DNA of 64,000 nt from Bacteroidota bacterium (GCA_013285905.1 JABDGU010000007.1:1-64000), one strand, 5' to 3'. Positions 17,424-26,432 are shown, counted from the stretch's first letter. Notes: generated by a model from the sequence alone, not told the origin. A program made the numbers and translations.

Positions 17424-18602
17424 CTATTTATTAAAAAGGCTGTATTTAATCTGCACCTGGAAATAGTTCCTGTCGAAATATTTATTGGTGTTTGATAAAA
17501 AATTGTTCATGCCTTCGCGGTATTGAAGTCCCGCTTTCAGCCTTGATGATACCGCATATTCTGTTTTGCCTATTATGCCATAGTCCAGGTCGGGCATTAT
17601 TTTACCTGTTTCTGAAGCCATCCCGTTTGAGAATGCAGATGAGGAAGTGGTAGGGGCATTGGCCTGTAATAAACGTTGAACGTCTGCCCCAACGCCTATC
17701 GCGATCTTTTTATGGATGTGGTAACCTAGAGACGGGCTTAGCTGCAAATAGCTGAGGGAATTTACATTTTCTTTTGAGCTGGCTGCCAGCGCCGGTGCAG
17801 TATTGGCGTTGCCAACAAACATGGACGTGTTATAAGCATTCACTGTTCTCTGGCTGTTGCTGTTAGTATATGCCAAATCACCTTCTACATATAACTTGTT
17901 GCTAAGATTCTTTCTTACAGAGGCGCCGAGCAAATAGCCCTGGCTGGCAGCGCCATAATTCAATCCACCGGCTAAACTAACATTCAAGCTCCTGTCAATC
18001 TTTATATAATCTTTCCATAAAGGCTCAAGTTCACTAACACCGGAAACATTATGCGATGGAGGCGCGTTTAAAGACGAAAGTAAAAATGCTTCATTCCCGA
18101 TGGGAAAAACGTTAATATCTGCTTTTTGTACTCCGTTTGACGGCATACTATCCGCTTTGTTATTTGGCACGGTTTGTGTTGTAGCCTTTTTTTGATAAGT
18201 GATACCAGAAATACCATTTCGCTGTGGGATAATGTTTTGTTTTGGAGTTCTGTCTGTTTGTTTTGTCGCGGTGACAGTTGCGATATTTGTGATTTCAGGT
18301 TCTTGCTGTTTTTGTTCCGTAAGTGGGCTATTTGTAGTTTGGGATGGCATAGGTTTAGCAATGACCTCTTTGCTCGCTAATTGTCCATTGTAGCTACTAT
18401 TGGTTGACAAAGCAGATATTACTATGACGATAAGCATACAAGCCGCGATGCCTGTAAGTAATAACCACATCTTTCTTGAAGATTTACCTTCCCTTGCAGC
18501 CAGTAGCTGTGCATTCATGGCATGGTAATCTTCATTAGCGTAAGCAAAATCCGCTTCCCCTAATTTGCTTTTAATGAGTTCATCAAATTCTTTTGCGCTC
18601 AT
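17424..18602 (-). CDS. Single-pass membrane protein with PorT-like beta-barrel domain, sigma-factor partner
   Basis: This 392-residue protein has a cytosolic N-terminus of about 45 residues (MSAKEFDELIKSKLGEADF). A transmembrane helix follows (MWLLLTGIAACMLIVIVISAL), then a Thr/Gln/Lys-rich linker of about 120 residues. The C-terminal region alternates like an outer membrane barrel (SLNVSLAGGLNYG..., YLQLSPSLGYHIHKK, NYFQVQIKYSLFNK). It overlaps the ECF sigma gene by 20 bases, so the two are co-translated. The position and N-terminus suggest an anti-sigma-like role, but no zinc-binding anti-sigma motif is visible. A barrel behind an inner-membrane anchor is topologically odd. Confidence 0.75.
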   Translation of the reverse strand: MSAKEFDELIKSKLGEADFAYANEDYHAMNAQLLAAREGKSSRKMWLLLTGIAACMLIVIVISALSTNSSYNGQLASKEVIAKPMPSQTTNSPLTEQKQQEPEITNIATVTATKQTDRTPKQNIIPQRNGISGITYQKKATTQTVPNNKADSMPSNGVQKADINVFPIGNEAFLLSSLNAPPSHNVSGVSELEPLWKDYIKIDRSLNVSLAGGLNYGAASQGYLLGASVRKNLSNKLYVEGDLAYTNSNSQRTVNAYNTSMFVGNANTAPALAASSKENVNSLSYLQLSPSLGYHIHKKIAIGVGADVQRLLQANAPTTSSSAFSNGMASETGKIMPDLDYGIIGKTEYAVSSRLKAGLQYREGMNNFLSNTNKYFDRNYFQVQIKYSLFNK

Positions 18603-19164
18603 ATAATTGATTTTCAGAATTTTTATTTTTTATTTTTTTTTGAAGGACACTACGGGCATGATGTACATGCCAATAAGAAGTTCCTTCGCTTATGTTCAAT
18701 TGGGCTGCTATTTCTTTGTGTGTATATTCTTCAAAAACAAAAAGATTAAAAACAGTCCGGGTAACGGCCGGCAACAATTGTATCATAGCCACCAACTCCT
18801 TAAATTCGATATTCTGCAAGCCTTCATTGTATGTAAGCGGGCTGCTTTGTTCTATCATACTTTCACTTAGCTGCATGGTCATAGAATTTCTCAGGTAATT
18901 ACTTTTTACATAGTCCAGGCAAATATTCACCATCGTTTTCCTCATCCATCCTTCAAAAGAACCTTCCTGCCTGAAACTCTTAATATTCATGAATATCCTT
19001 ACAAACCCATCATTCAATAATTGTTTGGCATCAGGCATATCTTTAGCATACCGCGCGCACAATGCAAGGAATACATTATAGTACATTTTGTACAGGTACT
19101 CCTCATACAGTGGATTGCGGTTTCGGCAACCATTTATTATTTCCTGCTCAGTATATCTAAGCAT
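18583..19164 (-). CDS. ECF-type RNA polymerase sigma factor
   Basis: This 193-residue sigma-70 family protein has region 2 (EYLYKMYYNVFLALCARYAKDMPDAKQLLNDGFVRIFMNIKSF) and region 4 with its helix-turn-helix (FEEYTHKEIAAQLNISEGTSYWHVHHARSVLQKKI). It lacks regions 1 and 3, as ECF sigmas do. It would redirect RNA polymerase to a specific regulon, probably linked to the cell envelope given the overlapping membrane/barrel gene. The usual R-SxL-x-R motif after region 4 is modified to WHVHHARS, a form common in this phylum. Confidence 0.9.
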   Translation of the reverse strand: MLRYTEQEIINGCRNRNPLYEEYLYKMYYNVFLALCARYAKDMPDAKQLLNDGFVRIFMNIKSFRQEGSFEGWMRKTMVNICLDYVKSNYLRNSMTMQLSESMIEQSSPLTYNEGLQNIEFKELVAMIQLLPAVTRTVFNLFVFEEYTHKEIAAQLNISEGTSYWHVHHARSVLQKKIKNKNSENQLYERKRI

Positions 19165-19235
19165 AAAAGGCCTTGGTTCTCATCAGCATATATCAGCCAT
19201 CCTTGTTTATTTAAGCAACACTCTAAATTAGATCA

Positions 19236-19721
19236 TTATTGTATCATCTGGTCAAAGACACTGTTCATCTGTGCAACATAAGCTCTTATAGCTACTGGCA
19301 GGCTTGCTGTGTCATGGTCTATGTCCCATGTTTTCACCTGCCCGTTTTCTGTGGATTGAATATGCAGTGTCCAATGTGTAATACAGTCTGTATTACCATA
19401 TACTGTGTTTGGATTATTATGAAGATATACCGGGAAATTGTTGATGAGTGAAGACGCTGCCTCGTATTTAGTAAGGCTTAATGGTACAACGGAAAACACT
19501 TCCGGCCCAGGATAACCGGACAGGCGCATACTGTCTGCATAAACCTGGTTTGCTTTAATTTCATAAAACAAAAAACACCTGTCAGGAGGTACCCGGTTAT
19601 CCAGGCAAGCGTGGCAATAACCAAACACAAAGGAGCTGGGATGTATTGCAATCGTGTTCTGTTCTTTCATACAAGAACTTAAAAATAGGGTTACGGATAA
19701 TAAAAATGCTATGCCTTTCAT
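19236..19721 (-). CDS. Lipoprotein, paralogue of the one at 21092-21553
   Basis: This 161-residue protein has a lipoprotein signal (LFLSSC, acylated Cys about 17). Its C-terminal half shares a pattern with the 153-residue lipoprotein 1.4 kb away: KY..A..L.NNFP.YL.N, a TW.I strand, then DT...P..IRAYV.Q.N.V..Q. The N-terminal half is cysteine-containing (FGYCHACLDNRVPPDRC) and differs. No known family was recognised. It lies 18 bases downstream of the beta-helix T9SS gene and upstream of the sigma gene, all in the same direction. Confidence 0.7.
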   Translation of the reverse strand: MKGIAFLLSVTLFLSSCMKEQNTIAIHPSSFVFGYCHACLDNRVPPDRCFLFYEIKANQVYADSMRLSGYPGPEVFSVVPLSLTKYEAASSLINNFPVYLHNNPNTVYGNTDCITHWTLHIQSTENGQVKTWDIDHDTASLPVAIRAYVAQMNSVFDQMIQ

Positions 19722-19739
19722 AAATTTTCCTGATTTTGT

Positions 19740-21062
19740 TTACTGAATTAATAATTTCCCTTTTGCAATTGTACCATTGCCCTTACTTAGATTGTAAAAA
19801 TAAAGTCCGGTAGGTAATTCATTTTTTTCTACAGTTAAGGAGCTTCCCGAAACATCATTATAGGTCCTCACTGTTTTGCCCAATTCATTAACTATTACAA
19901 GCTGGTAGCTGCACATATCGCAATAGTCAAACTGAATAACGGAATAATTATTAAATGGATTGGGTGATGCACTGACAGTAATTGAATTGTTGCTACCGCT
20001 ATTGTTGTTACCTGAATTACTGCTGCTATTATTATTGTTATTGTTACTACCTTGCACACAGCTTGTATCATTAAAACTATAGCTCACCAGCCCATACGCA
20101 GCATTGACATAACCATCGCGGATAGTTGACCTTATATAAACTGAATCTAATGAACACCAGCAATTCTGCGACAGGTCGGCATTAAATGAAAAGTCATATT
20201 GCACATTCCATGTAGTATTGTGGCAAATTTTGTTGTAGTTGAAAACAATACCCTGCTCATTCCAAAACCTGAATATTTCTACCCCAATAGTATTATCGTG
20301 AATATAATTACCTGTCATGGTTGTGCTGGCATGTCCATCCCATTGTACTCCTATATTGTTATTATATACTTCGCAATTGGTAAGGGATGTGTAAGCAAAA
20401 ACAGCAATTTGCGTATTACCTGAAAAGGTACAATGGTCTGCAGTTGCCACTGACACTGCTCCATTTTCGTTATTGACAAAGTTGCAATAAGTAAGATGGG
20501 TATCGCCTCCATTCAATGCCTGGTGATTTGATTCAAAAGTACAGTGATCATAATTGATAGCTCCATAGTCTGCCCCATTTGCATTGACATACGTATTATT
20601 ATTAAAGGTGCAGTTAGTAAAATTAAACGGGCCTTGGGCAGACATCCCCAGGTTCATAAACTCCTGTGCATACGATACGTTGCAATAGTTAAGTGTTATT
20701 TGGTTCGTTATATCGCCAACTTGCCCAACATAACCTGTTACTTTAAACCCTCCATATATACCCCTTACAGGGTTTGCATTATTTGATGTAATGGTGATGG
20801 GAGCAGATTGGGTTCCATTTGCTATGAGTATTCCCCTGAAATCTACAATAATCCCATCACCGAATTCTACAACAACACCGGGATCAATAGTAAGTGTTGC
20901 GCCTTCAAAAACTACAATGTTTGAAGTGATAATATAGGGGCTGCCCGCGGCTGTCCATGTTGTACTACTATAAATAGAGCTATTAATAGTTGTTTGCGCT
21001 GTTAATTTATTGCAACAGCATACCAGTACAACAATAAAGGACAATGATAAAATGTGTTTCAT
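19740..21062 (-). CDS. T9SS-exported right-handed parallel beta-helix protein
   Basis: This 440-residue secreted protein has a signal peptide ending KLTAQ. Residues 25-330 carry short repeating coils rich in N, T, C and G (NYCNVSYAQEF, NFTNCTFNNNTYV, NYDHCTFESNHQAL, THLTYCNFVNNENGA), characteristic of pectate-lyase-like beta-helix surface proteins. An Asn/Ser linker near residues 338-362 connects to a T9SS sorting domain (SASPNPFNNYSVIQF ... ELPTGLYFYNLSKGNGTIAKGKLLIQ). No enzymatic residues could be assigned; an adhesive or polysaccharide-binding role is inference. It is bracketed by two paralogous lipoprotein genes. Confidence 0.87.
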   Translation of the reverse strand: MKHILSLSFIVVLVCCCNKLTAQTTINSSIYSSTTWTAAGSPYIITSNIVVFEGATLTIDPGVVVEFGDGIIVDFRGILIANGTQSAPITITSNNANPVRGIYGGFKVTGYVGQVGDITNQITLNYCNVSYAQEFMNLGMSAQGPFNFTNCTFNNNTYVNANGADYGAINYDHCTFESNHQALNGGDTHLTYCNFVNNENGAVSVATADHCTFSGNTQIAVFAYTSLTNCEVYNNNIGVQWDGHASTTMTGNYIHDNTIGVEIFRFWNEQGIVFNYNKICHNTTWNVQYDFSFNADLSQNCWCSLDSVYIRSTIRDGYVNAAYGLVSYSFNDTSCVQGSNNNNNNSSSNSGNNNSGSNNSITVSASPNPFNNYSVIQFDYCDMCSYQLVIVNELGKTVRTYNDVSGSSLTVEKNELPTGLYFYNLSKGNGTIAKGKLLIQ

Positions 21063-21091
21063 AGATCGTTTTTTATTTCAGAATGATTTCT

Positions 21092-21553
21092 TCAAAGTTG
21101 TGAGACTACTGTATTAACCTGTTGTATGTATGCCCGTATCTGTGTCGGCACATAGAGTGTATCAGGCGGAATATTCCATGTTACTGTATGGCCATTCCGG
21201 GTATATTCCAGGTGTAACACGCCCATTCCTACCGGAAAAAGCGTATCGTTAACATAACCTCCTGCACCATTGGCTAAGTATTGCGGAAAATTATTTAGTA
21301 GGGGGAGGGCAAGCCGGTACTTAGCAGAATCTGAGACAGGGTATGTAAAACTAAAATTTGTTGCATAGCCGGTCATGGTATCAATAAAAAGCCGGTTGTT
21401 AGTTATCATATACGCATAAGTCGTCGGGGGAACAAAATCAGATGTATAATACCATACCAAGCTAGCATCGGCGGGAGGGGCCGGGCTGTTGTTCTTTTTA
21501 CAGGCGCTAAAAATTATCATAGTAAAAAGAAAAAAAATGCCAATCTGTTTCAT
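21092..21553 (-). CDS. Lipoprotein, paralogue of the one at 19236-19721
   Basis: This 153-residue lipoprotein (IIFSACKKN, acylated Cys about 18) has a Pro/Ala spacer and then a domain whose end (LLNNFPQYLAN ... TVTWNIPPDTLYVPTQIRAYIQQVNTVVSQ) matches its downstream paralogue. No known family was recognised. The gene begins the close array lipoprotein, beta-helix (29-base gap), lipoprotein (18-base gap). The conserved part is probably one small beta domain anchored to a membrane. Confidence 0.7.
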   Translation of the reverse strand: MKQIGIFFLFTMIIFSACKKNNSPAPPADASLVWYYTSDFVPPTTYAYMITNNRLFIDTMTGYATNFSFTYPVSDSAKYRLALPLLNNFPQYLANGAGGYVNDTLFPVGMGVLHLEYTRNGHTVTWNIPPDTLYVPTQIRAYIQQVNTVVSQL

Positions 21554-21656
21554 AATGTATTTTTAGTGTTAATAAGGTGTTTCTTCTACTATAAGAAGAG
21601 TATAGAAGGCTAAACCTTGGGTGGGGAACTAAAAATATCTTTGGGGGCTTTATTTC

Positions 21657-22172
21657 TCAACATTTTCTTTTCATCAGCAGATCCGTCTGTGCATCCTTGC
21701 CTAACTGAAAAATTTGTTCTCCAAATACCTCAAAACCCCATCGCTTATAAAATGTTATTGCCTTTTCATTATGCGACCAGACACCTAACCATAAAATTTC
21801 AAAACCATTCTTAATAACATGGCTAATACAATAACTCATTAATGTAGCGCCTACTTTCTGCTCATGATATTCTTTAAGCACATATAAGCGTTCCATTTCG
21901 ATATTGCTTAGCCCTTTTAATTGAGCGCATTGGTTTACAGTGCTCAGTTTCACATAGCCCACAACCACTTCATCAATAACAGCCAGGAGCAGCGTATTTC
22001 TACTGTCATTTATTTCATCCTGTATATGCGCCGGTTGAAAATTCTTATTAATATACAGGGCCATATTCTCCACCGTATTCATAGCCGCGTAGCTTTCGGT
22101 AAATGTATCAATGCTAAGTTTTGATAATATCTCTATATCCTCATTTTTTGCGCGCCTGATGGTAATGTTCAT
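21657..22172 (-). CDS. GNAT family N-acetyltransferase
   Basis: This is an acetyl-CoA-dependent acyltransferase of about 171 residues. Motif A reads IEMERLYVLKEYHEQKVGATLMSYCISHV, a variant of the R/Q-x-x-G-x-G/A pyrophosphate loop. Motif B reads WLGVWSHNEKAITFYKRWGFEVFGE, the typical N-x-x-A-x-x-F-Y-x-x-x-G-F end. ATG 22172 was chosen over GTG 22178. A TATCTTTG -7 box lies 28 bases upstream. The acceptor substrate is unknown. Confidence 0.88.
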   Translation of the reverse strand: MNITIRRAKNEDIEILSKLSIDTFTESYAAMNTVENMALYINKNFQPAHIQDEINDSRNTLLLAVIDEVVVGYVKLSTVNQCAQLKGLSNIEMERLYVLKEYHEQKVGATLMSYCISHVIKNGFEILWLGVWSHNEKAITFYKRWGFEVFGEQIFQLGKDAQTDLLMKRKC

Positions 22173-22200
22173 TCCCACTTATTTTCTTTTTAGAAGTAAA

Positions 22201-22208
22201 CAAAGATA
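22201..22208 (-). promoter_or_regulatory. -7 element TATCTTTG of the GNAT gene
   Basis: An exact consensus match on the reverse strand, 28 bases before the GNAT ATG. Confidence 0.55.
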
Positions 22209-22301
22209 TTCTCCTTTTTATAAACTGTCCCTTTCGATTGTTTTTGTTACATTTGAAGAAGGGTCACAGCCTTTAATATTCACGGTCCTCATTTGCAGCT
22301 T

Positions 22302-22787
22302 ATGAAAAAAGTATTGTTTGCTCTCAGCATTATTTCAAGTCTTTCCACGCTGCAATCCTGCAAAAAGATGTGTGATCATAGAAATGAAACGCCTACACCT
22401 ATAGTGCAAAGTGTGGATGTTGCTATAAATGAAAACGCAAATTATAGCTATACATTGCCTGCAGGCAGTAATTTCCGTATAAGTTCCGAGGCCGCTCATG
22501 CCCTTACGAGCCAATTAGTAGTTGACGGCGCTACGGGTAGTTTTGTTTATCAATACACCCCGGCTGCAAATTATGTTGGCACGGATGAGATAGTACTATC
22601 TTCTGAGGATCAGCAAGGCGGACCCGGCAATTGCATACACCCTACTAATGGCAAACCCAATCCCAATGGGCCGGGATGCCAGGGACCTCATAATGCGCCG
22701 TATATCATTACTATCCACCTTATGGTAAACAATACCGCCACAAAAGCGGCAAAAATATCTAATATCTCTTGGAGCAAGGCAAATTAA
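22302..22787 (+). CDS. Lipoprotein with a cadherin/VCBS-like beta domain
   Basis: This 161-residue protein starts MKKVLFALSIISSL. Its lipobox TLQSC puts the acylated Cys at about residue 20. A single beta-sandwich-like region follows (VDVAINENANYSYTLP, TGSFVYQYTPAANYVGTDEIVLSSEDQ). The wording Y.YTP.ANYVGTDE is like bacterial Ig-like/VCBS domains that follow D-x-N-x-D loops. The segment GPGNCIHPTNGKPNPNGPGCQGPHN is Pro/Gly/Asn-rich with two cysteines. The function is unknown. A TTG start at 22293 is less likely. Confidence 0.7.
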   Translation: MKKVLFALSIISSLSTLQSCKKMCDHRNETPTPIVQSVDVAINENANYSYTLPAGSNFRISSEAAHALTSQLVVDGATGSFVYQYTPAANYVGTDEIVLSSEDQQGGPGNCIHPTNGKPNPNGPGCQGPHNAPYIITIHLMVNNTATKAAKISNISWSKAN

Positions 22788-22875
22788 GCTCGGGAACACA
22801 TAGATTATTAACCAATCTGAAATAATTGATAAGCTTATATTTAAAAGCTATTTTTCATTTTCCGAACTCTTGCCT

Positions 22876-22883
22876 TATCTTTG
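22876..22883 (+). promoter_or_regulatory. -7 element TATCTTTG of guaB, three bases from the ATG
   Basis: An exact consensus match separated from the guaB start codon only by CAC. Transcription would begin on or beside the start codon. Confidence 0.6.
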
Positions 22884-22886
22884 CAC

Positions 22887-24356
22887 ATGGCAATAAAATC
22901 TAAGTTCTACGGCGAAGGCCTTACATTTGATGATGTACTCCTTGTGCCTGCTTACTCAGAAGTTCTACCACGCGATGTAAGTATTGTTTCCCAACTCACA
23001 AAAGATATTAAGCTGAATATCCCTATGGTATCTGCTGCTATGGATACAGTAACAGAAGCTCCACTAGCGATAGCACTTGCCCGTGAAGGCGGTATCGGCA
23101 TTTTGCATAAGAATATGAGTATTGAGCGCCAGGCCGAACAAGTGCGCAAAGTAAAACGTTCGGAAAGCGACCTGATCGTTGACCCCATCACCCTAAGCCC
23201 CGATGCCACCGTTGCAGAAGCCGTTAAATTAATGAGGGATAATAAAATAGGTGGTATACCCATTATAGACAATAACAAATACCTCGTCGGCATCCTTACC
23301 AACCGCGACATGCGTTTTGAAAAAAACATGAAAAAGAAGGTAAAAGATGTAATGACCAAAGACCACCTCGTAACTGCCCACACAGGCACCAGCATGACCC
23401 AGGCCGAGTTGATACTGGAAGAATATAAAATAGAAAAACTGCCAATTGTAGATAAAAAAGGAAAATTAATAGGCCTCATCACCTTTCGCGACATCATGCA
23501 TTTGAAAAGCCACCCTAATGCGGCTAAAGATGCCATGGGCCGCTTATTTGTAGGAGCCGCGGTAGGTATTACGGAAGACGTATTAGACCGTGTAGATGCC
23601 TTAAAGAACGCCGGTGTGGATGTTATTACGCTCGACAGCGCACATGGACACTCTAAGGGCGTGATAGAGGCAGTGAAGAAAGTAAAGAAGGCATTTAAAA
23701 CATTACCACTTATAGCAGGCAATATTGCTACTGCAGCAGGCGCCAAAGCCCTTGCAGATGCAGGTGCTGATGCAGTAAAAGTAGGCGTAGGCCCAGGCTC
23801 TATCTGTACTACCCGTGTGGTAACAGGCGCAGGCGCACCGCAACTTACGGCTGTAATGGAAGCAGCCCAGGCCCTTAAAAAAATGGGTATCCCGGTTATT
23901 GCAGATGGCGGCATACGCTATACAGGCGATATGGTGAAGGCACTTGCTGCAGGTGCATCTTGCGTGATGGCAGGCTCTATCTTCGCTGGTACGGAAGAAA
24001 GCCCGGGGGAAACGATCATTTATGAAGGCCGCAAATTCAAATCATACCGCGGAATGGGCTCTGTAGAGGCCATGCAGGAAGGCTCTAAAGACCGCTATTT
24101 CCAGGACATGGAGGCAGATATTAAGAAACTGGTGCCTGAAGGCATTGTGGGCCGTGTGCCTTATAAAGGTGCATTGAGTGAAGTAGTACAACAGTTTGTG
24201 GGCGGCCTGCGCGCAGGTATGGGCTATTGTGGCGCAAAAGATATGGCTACTTTGCAAAACGAAGCACAATTTATTCGCATCACTACAGCCAGCATGGCAG
24301 AAAGCCATCCCCATGATATTGTTATAACCAAAGAAGCGCCAAACTATAGTCGATAG
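22887..24356 (+). CDS. guaB: Inosine-5'-monophosphate dehydrogenase
   Basis: This 489-residue enzyme oxidises IMP to XMP with NAD, the committed step of GTP synthesis. The TIM barrel opens [17 protein letters not shown]. Two CBS domains occupy about residues 95-215 ([53 protein letters not shown]). The catalytic loop [13 protein letters not shown] carries the active cysteine, and the flap [18 protein letters not shown] contains the catalytic arginine/tyrosine region. ATG 22887 was chosen over a TTG six bases earlier that overlaps the -7 box. Confidence 0.97.
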   Translation: MAIKSKFYGEGLTFDDVLLVPAYSEVLPRDVSIVSQLTKDIKLNIPMVSAAMDTVTEAPLAIALAREGGIGILHKNMSIERQAEQVRKVKRSESDLIVDPITLSPDATVAEAVKLMRDNKIGGIPIIDNNKYLVGILTNRDMRFEKNMKKKVKDVMTKDHLVTAHTGTSMTQAELILEEYKIEKLPIVDKKGKLIGLITFRDIMHLKSHPNAAKDAMGRLFVGAAVGITEDVLDRVDALKNAGVDVITLDSAHGHSKGVIEAVKKVKKAFKTLPLIAGNIATAAGAKALADAGADAVKVGVGPGSICTTRVVTGAGAPQLTAVMEAAQALKKMGIPVIADGGIRYTGDMVKALAAGASCVMAGSIFAGTEESPGETIIYEGRKFKSYRGMGSVEAMQEGSKDRYFQDMEADIKKLVPEGIVGRVPYKGALSEVVQQFVGGLRAGMGYCGAKDMATLQNEAQFIRITTASMAESHPHDIVITKEAPNYSR

Positions 24357-24419
24357 GTCAATGAACAACGGACACTTGAGGTGTCTTATTAATGGAATAT
24401 TATTCTTTCAATATTTTTC

Positions 24420-26012
24420 TTAGCTCAGTGCTACCATCTTCATATCTGAACTCCAACAAGAGAGTCCCGGCATAAACATAGCGGTATTAATAAGTCCTTT
24501 TTGATTATTAAGGATACCACTATAAACTTCTCTCCCGACAATATCAAAGATGTGAAAGCTACCGTGCATAGAAGATGCGATGTTCAATTCATTTGTAAAA
24601 GGATTTGGATACGCTTTCAGTGCATTGCTTTTCCCCATCTTAGGGCTTACTACTCCTAATGGCAGTCCCGCACTATCGCATACGCAGGCTGTTCTGTGTA
24701 TATCTCTGCGGAACATTGTCCAGTCGGGACCATTGCCTATACCCCATGAAAGGCAATATGCACGCCCATAATCTATAACTGTATTCGGGTATCGCGTTTT
24801 GCCGCCAATGATAAAGAGGTCTAAAACACCGTCGTGGTCAAAATCTGCAATGATGGGAGCATTGTCAATTTCGAATGTATCATTATATACAGAGTCCAGC
24901 CTGATGGACCTTATCGCATTCCCCGTCAGGCCATCTAAGGAAATAACATCGCCCATACTTGTGCCAAAACTAACATCGAGGATACTGTCGTTATTTACAT
25001 CCGCTACCGTTACCCCTCTGAAAGCCGTACCGTTTCGGGGAATAGCATATGTCCATAATAATGAACTATCATGTTTTAAGGCAGTAACATTATAAGCGTC
25101 ACAGTAAATAATATCCAGGTAGCCATCTCTGTCAAGGTCTGCAAGTGTTGTAGGGGCGCCAACATAATAATTGCCCGTGGCCCTCCAGTTCTGGCTGCCA
25201 TCTTCTCCATTCAGGCTATAAACATAGCCATTGTAATCCCCGATAGTCAATTCGGGTTTCCCGTCCCTGTCTATATCTCCGCAGGCGGGGCCATGATAAA
25301 CAAGATCGGCAACGGGCTTTTTCCATATTAAATCATGCGTCTGCCCATTATAACAAGCCACAAAATTGCTGTCGTAGTGATTGGTAACAGAATTCATATA
25401 AGTAAGGTTCCATGTCCCCACAGCAAAATCGGGCAGGCCATCATTATTGGCATCGAAGATCAATGGTTCGGACTCTATGGCTGAATTGGTGTCTATGAGT
25501 TTAGACCACTTAACAGCACCCGTTTTCCCATTGAGGCATATCACATGACCATCAAAAGTGCCATGTAGTACTTCCAGCTCTCCGTCATTGTCTATATCCG
25601 CAGCTGTAGGTGGTGAGTCTCCCCCACCGCTAACTGTCTTCCATTGCACATAGCCGGAATCCGCATCCAGACAAAAAGTAGTGTCCATGCAGGAGCCGGG
25701 AATAACTATTTTGTAATTACCATTGTGGAATGGATCAAAGATCAAAGGGCCTGCATCATTGCAGCCACCTAATGGACCGGGTTGCTGGTGCTTCCATTTT
25801 AAAGAGCCATCCTCGGCATTGAGCATATAAACATTACTATCGTTCCAGTAAGTACTGAAAACAAGCTCCAGTTTGCCATCGTTGTCCACATCCATTGCAG
25901 AGGTTTGCCCGAAAGAAACATCATGCAGATCATAATACCACTTTACACTTGGTGTTTGGGCCGACGCTGCAAATATTATTAAACAGGCTAAGAAAGTAAG
26001 ACTAACTTTCAT
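24420..26012 (-). CDS. T9SS-exported FG-GAP/VCBS-repeat protein, sorting domain frameshifted at the end
   Basis: This 530-residue secreted protein (signal peptide to SAQ) is built of repeats like DVDNDGKLELVFSTY, DIDNDGELEVLHGTF and DLDRDGYLDIIYCD. The D-x-D/N-x-D-G loops typically bind calcium in integrin-like or quinoprotein-like propellers. The sorting domain starts ALKAYPNPFTNELNIAS. The annotated end reads MPGLSCWSSDMKMVALS, but the other frame from 24459 continues LLEFRYEDGSTELRKILKE and stops at 24400, a normal sorting-domain ending. One base is missing near 24460-24461, where a Tyr codon would restore GLYLLEF. Either export is impaired or the base is a sequence error. Confidence 0.85.
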   Translation of the reverse strand: MKVSLTFLACLIIFAASAQTPSVKWYYDLHDVSFGQTSAMDVDNDGKLELVFSTYWNDSNVYMLNAEDGSLKWKHQQPGPLGGCNDAGPLIFDPFHNGNYKIVIPGSCMDTTFCLDADSGYVQWKTVSGGGDSPPTAADIDNDGELEVLHGTFDGHVICLNGKTGAVKWSKLIDTNSAIESEPLIFDANNDGLPDFAVGTWNLTYMNSVTNHYDSNFVACYNGQTHDLIWKKPVADLVYHGPACGDIDRDGKPELTIGDYNGYVYSLNGEDGSQNWRATGNYYVGAPTTLADLDRDGYLDIIYCDAYNVTALKHDSSLLWTYAIPRNGTAFRGVTVADVNNDSILDVSFGTSMGDVISLDGLTGNAIRSIRLDSVYNDTFEIDNAPIIADFDHDGVLDLFIIGGKTRYPNTVIDYGRAYCLSWGIGNGPDWTMFRRDIHRTACVCDSAGLPLGVVSPKMGKSNALKAYPNPFTNELNIASSMHGSFHIFDIVGREVYSGILNNQKGLINTAMFMPGLSCWSSDMKMVALS

Positions 26013-26351
26013 ACGGAAGCTTTTATCTCCTATAAAATTATAAAAAAAATGGTGGCGTGTATATAATACAAAAAGGCAACAAATGACCGCTCCCGAAGAA
26101 GTCGGGATTTCGCGAAAAGCTCAATTTATGGCCGCTAAGAAAAACAATTATATGAGCTATGGTAAATATTTTCAGGAAGGTGTTGCCTTAATTTAACCCC
26201 CGCATATTGCGTGGGAAGCTGCAAAGGACAACGCCGATGGCGGGCAGGCAGCAGAGGCGCAAAGGTCGATGCTGAGTGAATTTTCTTTATCCCATCTTTA
26301 TCCAGTGCAGGGTGTTTAGGGCATATTATTATTTGGTGGACATTTTTTTTT

Positions 26352-26432
26352 AAACCGGACATTGAAATGTAGCGTTTTGATTGTAAGTCATTGATTATCA
26401 ATTTTTATTAAACTTATCAAAATGTCCGGTTT
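26352..26432. repeat. Perfect 12-base inverted repeat AAACCGGACATT/AATGTCCGGTTT
   Basis: The two arms (26352-26363 and 26421-26432) are exact reverse complements 57 bases apart. They look like the ends of a tiny non-autonomous insertion element or remnant IS ends. No transposase is encoded between them. Confidence 0.65.

Noticed and set aside
22952-23914. Reverse-strand 320-residue open frame over guaB
   Set aside because: A shadow of the IMP dehydrogenase gene, with Ser/Ala/Ile-rich composition typical of an antisense frame.
26135-26401. Reverse-strand 88-residue frame
   Set aside because: It crosses one arm of an inverted repeat and a C/G-rich hairpin, has no domain and no promoter, and looks like non-coding DNA.
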